From positions 4,092,001 through 4,156,000 of the forward strand of contig NC_020126.1 in the NCBI RefSeq assembly GCF_000331735.1: 64,000 bases of DNA. Reading direction: 5' to 3'. The notes beneath the pieces are model-generated. The model searched no databases and was not told where the DNA came from. It was given only the letters and a program-made list of their open reading frames with translations. The translations under genes and the position numbers were made by a program. The DNA comes from Myxococcus stipitatus DSM 14675 (GTDB taxonomy: Bacteria; Myxococcota; Myxococcia; Myxococcales; Myxococcaceae). Positions 25,411 to 34,334 of this stretch are shown here, in pieces (within the stretch, counting starts at the first letter, position 1; each line of letters begins with the position of its first letter).

Positions 25411-25794
25411 ATGTCCGCACCTGTCATGCACCGAAAGCCCCTTGGCACCCGCCGAGCCCTCCACAAGCGCGTCACCCTGGATGGCGCCGAGTTCGACATC
25501 TGCCGTCCCACGCTGGGCGAGAAGATGGATGTGCTGTCCGCCTCCCGCGCCGCCGGGGAGATGGGCGACAATCGCCAGCCCGTGGATGAAGCGGCGGGGA
25601 TGATGATGATTGCCCGCATCGCCGCGTGTTGCCTGTACTTCCCAGGCACCGCGACGCGCGTCTTCACTGCGGAGGACGTTCCAGCGGTGAAGAACGAGCC
25701 CTGGCTGGAGGAAGTTCAGGGCGAGCTGGCCTTGGCCTTCGCGGGTCCGACGCTGGAGACGGCGAAGGGAAACTCCGAGACCACCCCGAGCTGA
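25411..25794 (+). CDS. Tail assembly chaperone (gpG-like)
   Basis: 127 residues: an N-terminal beta part (RVTLDGAEFDICRPTLGEKM) and helices with Met-rich segment AAGMMMIARIAACCLYF. Located between the tail tube and tape-measure genes, the universal position for the chaperone that coats the tape measure. Near the end the coding sequence passes over G GGA AAC at 25767-25773, in the correct phase for -1 slippage, so this is the unshifted product of a frameshift pair. The start follows GAGGAGACATCC. Confidence 0.8.
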   Translation: MSAPVMHRKPLGTRRALHKRVTLDGAEFDICRPTLGEKMDVLSASRAAGEMGDNRQPVDEAAGMMMIARIAACCLYFPGTATRVFTAEDVPAVKNEPWLEEVQGELALAFAGPTLETAKGNSETTPS

Positions 25795-25988
25795 AGGCCC
25801 TGCATGGGGTGGTGAAGCTGACGGGCCAGTCTCCGGACGCGGTGCGCGGGTGGGCATGGGACGACGTCGTCCACCTGCTGGCCCTCTGCGACATGGAGGC
25901 CGAGGAGCTGCGCGCGGGCCGTCCTCATGTGGGCGCGCGAGCGGGAGCCCCACAGGTGACGGTGTACCGGAAGCGTCCGAAGAGGTGA
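25411..25988 (+). CDS. Frameshifted tail chaperone fusion (gpGT-like)
   Basis: Slippage by -1 at GGGAAAC (25767-25773) leaves the 25411 frame and continues to the stop at 25988, adding about 70 residues (LRDHPELKALHGVVKLTG, WAWDDVVHLLALCDMEAEEL and a basic end VYRKRPKR). The alternative frame has no good start or ribosome binding site of its own near this point. Production of G and G-T chaperones in fixed ratio by this mechanism is established for lambda and many siphophages. The heptamer matches X XXY YYZ exactly in frame; the efficiency cannot be judged. Confidence 0.8.
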
Positions 25989-25991
25989 GGC

Positions 25992-28622
25992 ATGTCTGGC
26001 GGCGGACTCAAAGTAGGTGACCTCTATGTGTCCGTGACGGCCTCCATTGGCGGGGCCATGGCCAATCTGGCCAAGCTGGTGGAGGGCGTGGAGAAGGCCG
26101 CCAAGGAAGTGAAGGAGAAGGCGGGGGACCTCGGGGAGATTGGCGCGGTGGTGGCGGCGGGACTCGCGGGTGCCGTGGCCGCCGCGTCCCAATCCAACAG
26201 CGCCATGGCCGAGGAGGTGGAGCGGATTACCTCGCTGCTCTACACGCTGGCCGCCGACATTGGCGACGCGCTGATGCCGGTGGTGAAGCGTGTGGCCGAT
26301 GGGCTGGAGCGCATGGTGGCCAGCTTCCAGTCCCTCTCGCCCGGGGTGCAGGCCACGGCCCTGGACATGGCTGTCTGGGTGGGCGGCGCGGGACTCGCCC
26401 TGATGGCGATGTCCAAGGTGGCCGGTGGGGTTGAGGCCGTAGCGGCGGGCTTTGGCCTTCTGCTCTCCGCCGTCAACGCGATGAACAAGTCCATGGCCCT
26501 GGCCTCGCTCGCGGGCACCATGGACAAGGTGACGCAGGCCATGGGCGGAATGGTGGCCAGCGCGCCCAACGTGAAAGGCAGCCTCGCGCGCCTGGCCCTG
26601 TCCTTCGGGACGCTGCTGGTGCCGCTCGCCGCCGTGGCTGCCGCCATGACGGGCGTGGTGCTGCTGGCGGGTGCCGTCTACGCGGCCTGGAAGGACTCCA
26701 GCACGGGCCTTGCCGACTTCTTCCGGGACCTTGGGGAGAAGCTGGGGCGGCTGGCCGCGCGCATTGCCGATGCCTTCGCCAGCGCCTTCTCGGCTCTCGG
26801 GGAGTTCCTCCAGCGCGCCGCCGCCTTCATGCTGGAGCGCGTGGCGGCCCTGGTGCGCGGTGTCTCGCGCCTCTTGGAGCCGGTGGCCAGGGCGGCGGGG
26901 CTGAATGAGCTGGCGGACGCCTTCGCGTCGGTGTCCACCCTCACGGGCAAGCAGCTCCTCGACACGTTGGGCCAAGGCGTCCAGGTGCTTTGGATGGGCG
27001 CGAAGGACGTGGCGGGCGTGGTGGGCTCGGCGGTGGCCGATGCCGGGCGGACGCTGGCCGAGGGCGCGGCCTTTGGATTGAGCTCCAGTTCGGACGGAGC
27101 CAAGCGTCTGGGGGCTGACATCGCCCAGGCCCTCATGCTGGACCGCATCACCGAGTCCATGGACGCGCTCGTGGAGCGAATCACCGGCATCTTCTCAGGG
27201 GAAGGAAAGGCGCGCATTCGCCAGCCCACGGACAAGGGGGCGTTGGCAGATGCCGCACGCGAGGAGGCCGCGCGAGAGCGGGAGCTGGCGAACCTCCAGC
27301 GCCAGGCCGCCGAGGAGTCACACCGCGAATTCGTCGCCAGCATTCGCGTGGACGAGGCCGCGGGGGCCGCCTCCTTCGCGCTGATGCGGCGTGAAGCCGA
27401 GGCCCTGGCCGATGCCGCCAAGGACGCGATGCGGAAGGCCAGCGAAGCCATGCAGGCGGCCCGGGAAGCCCTCGTGAATCGCTTCCTCGGCGGCCTGGGG
27501 CAGTTGGCGGACCTCATCAACGCGGGGCTCCAGGGCTTCCAGGCGGGCGGGGCCTACGGGGCGATTATCGCCGTGGTGGCGGAGCTGCTCATGCAGTCCA
27601 AGGGCTTCAAGGATGTCATAGAGGTCACCAACGGCATCATCCAACAGGTGGCGGATGCGCTCGGGACGCTCCTGGAGCCGCTCCAGCCCCTGCTCGGCGC
27701 CATCTCCCTCATCATCGACGCCTTCTTCTCCAGCCTGACGCCCGTCTTCGAGATGCTGGCGAACGCGATTGAGCCGCTGGCGGCACCTCTCGCGCTCATC
27801 GGACAACTGCTGGAGGGGCTCGCGCCTCTCTTCGCGCAGTTGGGCAAGGTGTTCATGTTGATTCATGACCCACTGAGCCAACTGGTGGGCCCGGTGATGA
27901 AGGCCCTGTTTGGCGTGCTGAAGTTCGTGGCCATGGTCATCCTCGCCGTGGCGCGGGCGATTGGCTGGGTCTGGAATCTCATCGTCAGTGCGGTGCAGAA
28001 AGTCATCCGCGCATTGAGCAGCCTTGTCTCGTGGACGGGCTTCGACGGGTTGGCGCGCTTCGCTCGGAGCCTCGACAGCCTGCGGGTGGACACAGACGCC
28101 ATGCGCGAGTCCTTCGACGCGCTGCAAGACATGACGTGGGAGTCGGCCATGGCGCGGGCCGAGGAGGCGGCGCGGGTCCGCGAGCACACGGACGCCGTGA
28201 CGCGCGCCACGGAGGCGATGACCAACGTCCCGTCCGCCTGGAAGCGGGCGCTGCGCACCTTCGAGTCCGAGAATGCGCAGGAAGGGCCCACGCGTCCCCC
28301 GACACGGACGCCACCGAAGAGCACCATGCCCGAGGATGTGGACGTGCCGGACGAGGACGAGCACCGAGCCACGCCCATTCAGAGTGCCGGGGTGCCTCTA
28401 CCTCCGGAGCTGATTGCAGTCATGGACCGGATGTTGCGCATGGTGGGGATGCGCATGAGCGAAGCGGGGCGCCTGGTGCCCATCACCTACAACATTGTCG
28501 GCTACGACATTGACGCGGCCATGGAGCAGACGCGCCGGGACGAGGAACTGCGCCAGCAACGCACGAGCCTTCGCACCAGTGGCAGCCGCATCCGTCCGTC
28601 GTCGCGCTATTCACCCGTCTGA
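25992..28622 (+). CDS. Tape measure protein
   Basis: 876 residues, the longest phage protein here, Ala-rich and helical throughout, with hydrophobic stretches (AAVAAAMTGVVLLAGAVYAAW, FVAMVILAVARAIGWVWNLIV) and a long charged coiled coil (about 405-495). This is the profile of tape measure proteins, which set tail length and help DNA cross the membrane. It begins 4 nt after the frameshift product ends. Its length, modest for a siphophage, predicts a tail of roughly a hundred-odd nanometres by the usual proportionality. Confidence 0.88.
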   Translation: MSGGGLKVGDLYVSVTASIGGAMANLAKLVEGVEKAAKEVKEKAGDLGEIGAVVAAGLAGAVAAASQSNSAMAEEVERITSLLYTLAADIGDALMPVVKRVADGLERMVASFQSLSPGVQATALDMAVWVGGAGLALMAMSKVAGGVEAVAAGFGLLLSAVNAMNKSMALASLAGTMDKVTQAMGGMVASAPNVKGSLARLALSFGTLLVPLAAVAAAMTGVVLLAGAVYAAWKDSSTGLADFFRDLGEKLGRLAARIADAFASAFSALGEFLQRAAAFMLERVAALVRGVSRLLEPVARAAGLNELADAFASVSTLTGKQLLDTLGQGVQVLWMGAKDVAGVVGSAVADAGRTLAEGAAFGLSSSSDGAKRLGADIAQALMLDRITESMDALVERITGIFSGEGKARIRQPTDKGALADAAREEAARERELANLQRQAAEESHREFVASIRVDEAAGAASFALMRREAEALADAAKDAMRKASEAMQAAREALVNRFLGGLGQLADLINAGLQGFQAGGAYGAIIAVVAELLMQSKGFKDVIEVTNGIIQQVADALGTLLEPLQPLLGAISLIIDAFFSSLTPVFEMLANAIEPLAAPLALIGQLLEGLAPLFAQLGKVFMLIHDPLSQLVGPVMKALFGVLKFVAMVILAVARAIGWVWNLIVSAVQKVIRALSSLVSWTGFDGLARFARSLDSLRVDTDAMRESFDALQDMTWESAMARAEEAARVREHTDAVTRATEAMTNVPSAWKRALRTFESENAQEGPTRPPTRTPPKSTMPEDVDVPDEDEHRATPIQSAGVPLPPELIAVMDRMLRMVGMRMSEAGRLVPITYNIVGYDIDAAMEQTRRDEELRQQRTSLRTSGSRIRPSSRYSPV

Positions 28623-28631
28623 GGAGTCCCC

Positions 28632-29465
28632 ATGTCCGCGCTCACCCTCTCAGGGATTCCCTTGCCTGTCCTCGCTGACCGGGGGCTGACGTACACGCCC
28701 ACGTTGCTGGGCGAGCATCGCCGCGCGTTCTCCGGGTGGCTACGCACGAGCGAGCGGCGCGAAGTCATCACCTACGCGGGGAACACGGGCCCGCTGTCCC
28801 AGGAAGAGGCTCGCGCGTACCGGGGACTCCTCAAGGGCGAGGGGCACGTCTGGAACTTCGATGTGGGGATGCGGAGCAACACCTTCCTTCTGCCGAGCGG
28901 CACTGTTGGGACGATGAGTGTCTGGGCGGGAGGGCGGTTTGGCGCGTGTCTGCGCATGTCCGTCAGCTCCAGCATCACGCTTCCCGTGGCGCTCGGGCCG
29001 AGGTGGACGGTTGCCTACTGGTGGAAGCTGGAAGGGACGGCCCACTGGACTCACTTCGTCCACCGCTCGGGTCATCTCATCGCGAGCAACGGCCAGGGTG
29101 ACGCAGTCCCTTCCTCGGAGGGCGCCCTGGTGGTGGACGACGCGGGTGCCTTGCCCGGTGGGGATGTGACGCTGCGAATCCTCCCGCGCTCCGCTGGTGG
29201 CCTCTTCAACCCCAACAACGCGGCCTTGCTGGTGGATGACGTCGTTGTCCTGCCGTGGGTGATGCCGTCCTCGTGGCTGTCGCCCTGGTTCAGTGCGGGC
29301 CAGCCCTTCGGCGCGCCGTACCCATACCACTTGGCCTCGGGCCGCGCGCTGTTCGAGCCGCGTGTGGTGTTGGGGCGGATGGGGCAGGGGAGAGCGGTGC
29401 AGTGGTGGCAGGACGGTGGCTTCGTGCTGGGCCAGGAGTTCGACTTCGAGTTGCAGGAGCGTTGA
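28632..29465 (+). CDS. Distal tail-like structural protein
   Basis: 277 residues, beta-rich, with many Trp and Gly. The N-terminal part (LPVLADRGLTYTPTLLGEHRRAF) followed by a compact beta region, and position between tape measure and tip protein, suits a distal tail or baseplate protein. The middle (about 95-200) resembles a lectin-like jelly roll by strand pattern only. The family is not recognised, so the role is by synteny. Confidence 0.6.
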   Translation: MSALTLSGIPLPVLADRGLTYTPTLLGEHRRAFSGWLRTSERREVITYAGNTGPLSQEEARAYRGLLKGEGHVWNFDVGMRSNTFLLPSGTVGTMSVWAGGRFGACLRMSVSSSITLPVALGPRWTVAYWWKLEGTAHWTHFVHRSGHLIASNGQGDAVPSSEGALVVDDAGALPGGDVTLRILPRSAGGLFNPNNAALLVDDVVVLPWVMPSSWLSPWFSAGQPFGAPYPYHLASGRALFEPRVVLGRMGQGRAVQWWQDGGFVLGQEFDFELQER

Positions 29466-29467
29466 GC

Positions 29468-31867
29468 ATGCGTCCCTTGTCTTCCTTCCAGGCGGCCCTC
29501 CTCACCAGTCCCACCGGCTACTCGACGCACCCGCGTGTCTGGGTGAGGGACTTGAGGGGGACATGGCTCAAGCTCAACTCCCTCCTCGACTCGGACTGGG
29601 TGCTGGGGGTGCGCATCAGCGAGAAGCTGGATGCTCCCGTGGCCGAGGCCGAGGTGACGCTGGCGCGCAGTGGCCCCGGTGGGGCGCGCCTGTCCCTCTC
29701 GCCGTTGGTGGTGCAGTCGCTCATCAACACCACGGGAGGCGCCTTCGCTCCGTTGCTGGCCGAGGCGGCCTACTTCCGCGTCGAGTTGGGGCTGGCGGCG
29801 CTGGGCCAGGTGCCCAAGGAGGAGGACTATTTCGAGGTCTTCCGTGGCCGCATTGACGAGGTGGACCCGGGGGCCGAGGAGCTGAAGGTGGTGGGGCGGG
29901 ACTTGGCCGGGCTCCTCCAGGACACCTTCATCGAGGTGGAGCGCGAGTATGGAGACGACTCCGCGGGCGTCCCGGTGCAGCACATCATCCAGGCCCTCTG
30001 TAACGACAACGGCCTGTCCAGCTTCGGCCTCTACGTGCCGGTGGACCCGCTCTCCCAACGGGGCAAGTACAAGCAGAAGGTGGAGCCGGTGCTGGACGCG
30101 GTGCGTACCCTCGCCCAGCGAATCGGTTGGGACTGCCGGATGAAGTGGCGCCCCGTTGCCGGGGCGTATGCGCTGACGCTCTACGCGCCGGACCGGCTGC
30201 AATCCGCCGAGGAGTGGGCCTATGGCCCGGACGAGTACGGCGAGCCCGACTCCGTGACACGCCAGCTCACGGACATCCGCACGGACGTCGAGGTCGTCTA
30301 CTCGGACAGGGCGGACCTGGACTCCTCGGGCGTGCCCAAGCGCAAGCGCGTCACGGCCAGCAACCCCACGGTGCGCGCGCAGGTGGGGCGGCGGTGGATG
30401 CAGCTCGTGGAAGAGGACACCAGCAATATCGACAGCCGGGCGGAAGCCCAGCGGCTCGCGGACGCGGCGGTGGCGGACCTCTCCGTTTCGCCCCTCACGG
30501 TGGGGCTGACGGTGGACCCTCACCCGGGCCTGGAGCTGGGAGACATGGTGCGGGTGGAACCGGACGGCATCCGTCTGGACACGGCGCAGCTCCTCGCCGT
30601 CCAGGAGATTGAGCACTCCTGCTCCACGGACGGTGTGGCGCGAATGAAGCTGGTGCTGCGCGGTCAGCCCTCGACGTCGGTGCGGGAGTGGCTGGAGCGT
30701 GACGCGCGGCCCGGCATCGCTCCGAGCGCGCCATTCACGGGGCCTGCCGCGCCCCAGGGCGTCAGGGCCATGCCCATCGTCAACGGCTTCACCGTGACGT
30801 GGACGCCCGCTCCGTCCGGCCCTCGCTGGGAAGAGTACGAGCTGCATGTCTCCCGGGACGCGGGCTTCGCGCCTTCTCGGGACACCTTCAAGGAGAGAGG
30901 GAAGCGGACCTCGTTTCAGGTGTCCGACTTGAAGCCGGGCGTGACGTACTTCTGCCGGGTGGTGGGGCGGGACGTGAAGGGCAACGTGGGGGCGCCCTCC
31001 GAGGCGGTGTCCGTCACCTCGGCCTACGTGACGCCCGGCGCGATGTTGCCAGGAGTGGCCTTCGGTGAGTCTCCACCCAACCCGGACTTCGAGGCGTGGA
31101 GCGTGGAGTCCTCGCCTCCCGATGCGTGGGTGATGGGCGAAGGGCTGTGGGGAGGACATGCCCAGGTGACGGAGGACGCCTTCACCGGTAAGCGCGCGGT
31201 GCGGCTGATGGCGAACTACACGCGCCTCGACTCGCAAGCGATGATTGCCCGTCCTGGGGACAGGTACAGCGTGGACGCGCTGGTGAAGTCAATGCAGTTT
31301 GGGGCGAGCCTGACCATTCAACTCGTCTGGCTGGGCGGCGCCTTCAACGTGGTGTCTGTGTCCACCATCAGCGACTTCTTGTCCCCCAGTGAGTGGCGCC
31401 CTGTGAGGGGCATCCAGACGGCTCCGACTGGGACGCGCTACGTGCAGGTGCGCCTTCGCGTGCCCTACGAGCCCGGGACTCCATGGGTCCACGTCGATTC
31501 AGTGCGCCTGGAGCGAGTGGGGGGCATCGTCGAGCGGTGGGCGGCGATTCGCTCGGAGCAAATCACGGACTTGGAGAATGGCTGGACTGCGTGGAACACG
31601 GCCCACTTCCCGTTGGGTTACTACAAAGGCAGCGACAACGAGGTGTCCATGCGTGGCCTGGTGCGCCCGGGGACGGTGGGCTACGTGACGCTCTTTCAAT
31701 TCCCAGTGGGCTATCGGCCCAGTAGCCCGCGCATCTTCCCGATGCCCGCGACGAATGGAATAGCCCAAGGGCACGTCGACCCGGATGGACGGGTGCAGGT
31801 GTACTCAGTACCGGAAGGCGCATTGTGGGTGAGCCTGGACGGGGTGCGGTTCCGCGCCGAGTCCTAG
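29468..31867 (+). CDS. Tail tip/host-specificity-like protein with fibronectin III domain
   Basis: 799 residues from ATG 29468, two bases after the previous stop. The first ~420 residues resemble tail hub proteins (VLGVRISEKLDAPVAEAEVTL, YFEVFRGRIDEVDPGAEELKVVGRD, WDCRMKWRPVAGAYALTLY, LELGDMVRVEPDG). About residues 425-520 form a fibronectin type III repeat (GFTVTWTPAPSGPRWEEYEL, LKPGVTYFCRVVGRDVKGN). The C-terminal ~280 residues are beta-rich with a carbohydrate-binding-like segment and probably contact the host surface. It is the last large tail gene, so it probably determines receptor choice. Confidence 0.8.
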   Translation: MRPLSSFQAALLTSPTGYSTHPRVWVRDLRGTWLKLNSLLDSDWVLGVRISEKLDAPVAEAEVTLARSGPGGARLSLSPLVVQSLINTTGGAFAPLLAEAAYFRVELGLAALGQVPKEEDYFEVFRGRIDEVDPGAEELKVVGRDLAGLLQDTFIEVEREYGDDSAGVPVQHIIQALCNDNGLSSFGLYVPVDPLSQRGKYKQKVEPVLDAVRTLAQRIGWDCRMKWRPVAGAYALTLYAPDRLQSAEEWAYGPDEYGEPDSVTRQLTDIRTDVEVVYSDRADLDSSGVPKRKRVTASNPTVRAQVGRRWMQLVEEDTSNIDSRAEAQRLADAAVADLSVSPLTVGLTVDPHPGLELGDMVRVEPDGIRLDTAQLLAVQEIEHSCSTDGVARMKLVLRGQPSTSVREWLERDARPGIAPSAPFTGPAAPQGVRAMPIVNGFTVTWTPAPSGPRWEEYELHVSRDAGFAPSRDTFKERGKRTSFQVSDLKPGVTYFCRVVGRDVKGNVGAPSEAVSVTSAYVTPGAMLPGVAFGESPPNPDFEAWSVESSPPDAWVMGEGLWGGHAQVTEDAFTGKRAVRLMANYTRLDSQAMIARPGDRYSVDALVKSMQFGASLTIQLVWLGGAFNVVSVSTISDFLSPSEWRPVRGIQTAPTGTRYVQVRLRVPYEPGTPWVHVDSVRLERVGGIVERWAAIRSEQITDLENGWTAWNTAHFPLGYYKGSDNEVSMRGLVRPGTVGYVTLFQFPVGYRPSSPRIFPMPATNGIAQGHVDPDGRVQVYSVPEGALWVSLDGVRFRAES

Positions 31868-31889
31868 CCATCGCCTGTACACTCGCGCG

Positions 31890-32174
31890 ATGCCCGGTTC
31901 CCCAGTCGCTCGCGCCAATCGGAGGCATTTCTGGTTCATCGTCCTCGGTGTGGGCGTGCCAGTAAGCGTGCTCTACTTTCTTGCGTTTGCCGACATCGCT
32001 TCGGTGTGCGTTTGCGGTGATGGACAGCTCCGAAAAATCATCCGAGTCGCCCTGGAGGATAAGGACAAGCTCTGCTCCCGTGCATGCGAAGGCCTCGGGG
32101 GCGGTCATTGGCTGCGGGATGGATTGGTGCCGGAGTTAGAACGCAAGACGAGCTCAGACGCTGGCTTGAAGTGA
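31890..32174 (+). CDS. Small single-pass membrane protein, unknown
   Basis: 94 residues with one transmembrane helix (FWFIVLGVGVPVSVLYFLAFADIA) near the N terminus and a soluble tail with four Cys (VCVCGDG, CSRACEG). No family recognised. It lies between the tip protein and the lysis-like genes and may act at the envelope, for example in superinfection exclusion or lysis timing. Coding status is plausible rather than certain because no strong ribosome binding site is seen. Confidence 0.45.
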   Translation: MPGSPVARANRRHFWFIVLGVGVPVSVLYFLAFADIASVCVCGDGQLRKIIRVALEDKDKLCSRACEGLGGGHWLRDGLVPELERKTSSDAGLK

Positions 32175-32201
32175 CAAAGCAGTGGGCTCGGGCCGCAGCG
32201 A

Positions 32202-32215
32202 GAAAGCGTCCCCAT
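32202..32215 (+). promoter_or_regulatory. Phage 14-bp motif, copy 7 (upstream of holin-like gene)
   Basis: Perfect consensus GAAAGCGTCCCCAT followed by TGAAGAAGGAGAG, as in copy 4. It is 62 nt upstream of the preferred start at 32278 and 28 nt upstream of an alternative ATG at 32244. Confidence 0.6.
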
Positions 32216-32277
32216 TGAAGAAGGAGAGCGGGAGACGTGCGGCATGTCGCCGTGCGCCCCGCGTGAAAGGCTCTCCA

Positions 32278-32780
32278 TGCTTCGTTCTTCGTTCCTTCTG
32301 TCGTGTCTCGTGCTCGCCTCGCCCGCGCTGGCCGCCGAGTCTCCGGGCATACCGGACCCGAGCCGGATTGAGGAGTTCGCGCGGCTGGTCTTCGACGCCG
32401 TGACGTCGCGCAACTGGGCGCTCGTCGCATCCCTCGCCGTGGTGGCGGTGGTGTACGTGCTGCGCCGCTTCGGCGGCACGCGCATCCCGTGGCTTGCCTC
32501 CTCGCGGACGGGGGCGGTGCTGGCCTTGCTGGTGGCCGTAGCGGGCGCTGTGGGCAACGCGCTCCTCGCGGGGACGCCCTTCACCTGGGGCCTTCTGCTC
32601 AAGGCGCTGGGCATCGGCCTGGGCGCCGCGGGTGGTTTCTCCGTGCTGAAGGCGCTCCTCTTCGGTGATGCAGCGGTGAAGAAGGCCGAGGCGGCGGGCG
32701 AGGTGGCTGCTGGGGAGATTGCTGGCAAGGCGGCGGCGGTGGCCGTGCTGGAGCAGCTCCACAAGGGCCGCAAGCCGTGA
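32278..32780 (+). CDS. Holin-like membrane protein
   Basis: 167 residues. A signal-peptide-like start (MLRSSFLLSCLVLASPALAAES) is followed by a helix with ARLVFDAVTSRNWALVASLAVVAVVY, a second hydrophobic segment GAVLALLVAVAGAVGNALLAG and a Gly-rich third one (GIGLGAAGGFSVLKALLFG), then an Ala-rich helix. Three membrane segments in a small late phage protein point to a holin. ATG 32278 is chosen because it begins the signal-like segment and has AAAGG upstream. It overlaps the next gene by GTGA. No endolysin gene is recognisable nearby. Confidence 0.55.
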
Positions 32781-33076
32781 GGTGCCTGGCCCTGGCGCTG
32801 GCCCTGGTGGCATCGGGGCCGGTGCGCGCCGAGGCCGAGGTGCTGGACGTCGCCCGCGCCACCGTGACGCTTCAGGATGGGCGCACGGTGGACGTGGGCG
32901 AGGGGTGCTGGCTGTCCGAGGCGAGGTGCATAGGGACAGCCCGCGAGGTGCGCCGCCTCCAGGCCGAGAACGAGGCCCTTCGTACCCAGGCAGGCGCTGT
33001 GCCGCTGGTGAAGGTGCTCGTGGCGCTCGGCCTGGGCGTGGGGTTGGGCTTTGCGGCGGCACGGCTCGTTCGGTGA
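32777..33076 (+). CDS. Spanin-like small membrane protein
   Basis: 99 residues from a GTG overlapping the holin-like stop. Order: hydrophobic N-terminal segment (LALALALVASGPVRAEA), short beta region, a heptad-like coiled coil (AREVRRLQAENEALRTQ), and a C-terminal transmembrane helix (VKVLVALGLGVGLGFAAARLV). The combination of coiled coil and membrane anchor beside a holin-like gene suggests a lysis accessory or spanin-type protein. Topology is unusual for a classical i-spanin, so confidence is limited. Confidence 0.5.
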   Translation: MRCLALALALVASGPVRAEAEVLDVARATVTLQDGRTVDVGEGCWLSEARCIGTAREVRRLQAENEALRTQAGAVPLVKVLVALGLGVGLGFAAARLVR

Positions 33077-33170
33077 AGGGTTGAGCTTTTAAAGTTCTAG
33101 ATGTGTGGACTTATCCAGTTTGAGTGGGTGAGAATCCTTGGGAGCACTCACGCTTGCTTCCGAGGCCCTC

Positions 33171-34334
33171 ATGCCCACCACGACTGACAGCGGTCGATTC
33201 GTCGCGCAGTCCCACCTCCCGCCACCCGTGACTCCCGACGCGCCCGAACCCCTCTTCACACTGGGCAGCGTTCGGTATGTGGCCGTGCGCGAGTTGACGG
33301 TGATGCCCTCAGGGGAGGTGTTGCTGCTGGCCCATCGCTACGTGCTGGATGAGGACGTGCCGGGCCCGTGCCTCGTGCGGCGCCTCCCCAGTCCGGCCAC
33401 GTACGAGGAGCGGAAGAGGCTCGTTGATGAGATTCAACTGGCCTTCCGCCTCAACCACCCGAGCATCGCCCAGGTGCAACATCTGAAGATTCACCGAGGG
33501 GCCCCCCATGTCGTCATGGAGTGCGTGGATGGTCCCTCCCTGGACACGCTGATGAGCGCAGGTGTGGCACGGGGAAAGCCTGTGTCCGAGGCGCTGGCTC
33601 TCTTCATTGCGGCCGAGGTCGCGGATGCCCTTCACTACGCCCACACGTTGCGCGGGGAGGACAACAGGCCGCTGGGCATCGTCCATCGCGACGTCAACCC
33701 TCGCCACGTCTACTTGGGGAACCACGGTGGCGTGAAGCTGGCCAACTTCGGTGCTGCCTACTCGTTGATGGTGGGGCGTGTCCGCTCACCCGCCAACCTT
33801 GTGCGAGGGGATGTGGCCTATGCCTCGCCCGAGTACGTGGAGCGACAGCCCGTATCCCCGGCATCGGACCTCTTCAGCCTCGGGGTGGTGCTTGTGGAGC
33901 TGCTGACGGGCAAGCACCTCTTCGATGTGGAGGATGTGCCCACGGCTCCGGATGGGATGTCACCCCTCCAGGGTGAACCGTTTCCGTCCCTGCCGTTGAC
34001 GCAGATGCGGGTGTTGCTCTCCCGCTTCGGTCCGGCGGACGTCGAGAGCGTGGTGAAAGAGCTGTCGCCTGACGTGAAGGCCATCCTCCATGCGGCGCTT
34101 CGCGTCGCTCCCGGTGAGCGCTTCGCGACGGCTGCGGACATGGGAGAGGTGCTGCGCGCGGCGTTGACGAAGCGGCACCCTAGCTATGGGCGCCAGGACG
34201 CCCAGCAAGAGATTGCCCGTGTCATCGCGGAGGGGAGCTGCCTCCGGGACATGATGGAGTTTGGTGAGGCAGGCATCTACCCGGAGGGGTTGGACGCTCA
34301 CGAGATCGAGGCGCTCTCGGACGACGAGGACTAG
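33171..34334 (+). CDS. Protein pseudokinase
   Basis: 387 residues from ATG 33171. The fold follows Ser/Thr kinases of myxobacteria: VMECVDGPSLDTLM hinge, VHRDVNPRHVYL catalytic loop (His172, Arg173, Asp174), GDVAYASPEYVERQPVSPASDLFSLGVVLVELLTG. Three activity features are lost: no glycine-rich loop, no VAIK lysine (Arg70/Arg71 near the position), and ANFG (Asn192) instead of DFG. It is therefore probably a pseudokinase acting as scaffold or regulator. It overlaps the convergent Xre gene end by 4 nt and lies upstream of an intact kinase gene. Confidence 0.8.
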   Translation: MPTTTDSGRFVAQSHLPPPVTPDAPEPLFTLGSVRYVAVRELTVMPSGEVLLLAHRYVLDEDVPGPCLVRRLPSPATYEERKRLVDEIQLAFRLNHPSIAQVQHLKIHRGAPHVVMECVDGPSLDTLMSAGVARGKPVSEALALFIAAEVADALHYAHTLRGEDNRPLGIVHRDVNPRHVYLGNHGGVKLANFGAAYSLMVGRVRSPANLVRGDVAYASPEYVERQPVSPASDLFSLGVVLVELLTGKHLFDVEDVPTAPDGMSPLQGEPFPSLPLTQMRVLLSRFGPADVESVVKELSPDVKAILHAALRVAPGERFATAADMGEVLRAALTKRHPSYGRQDAQQEIARVIAEGSCLRDMMEFGEAGIYPEGLDAHEIEALSDDED

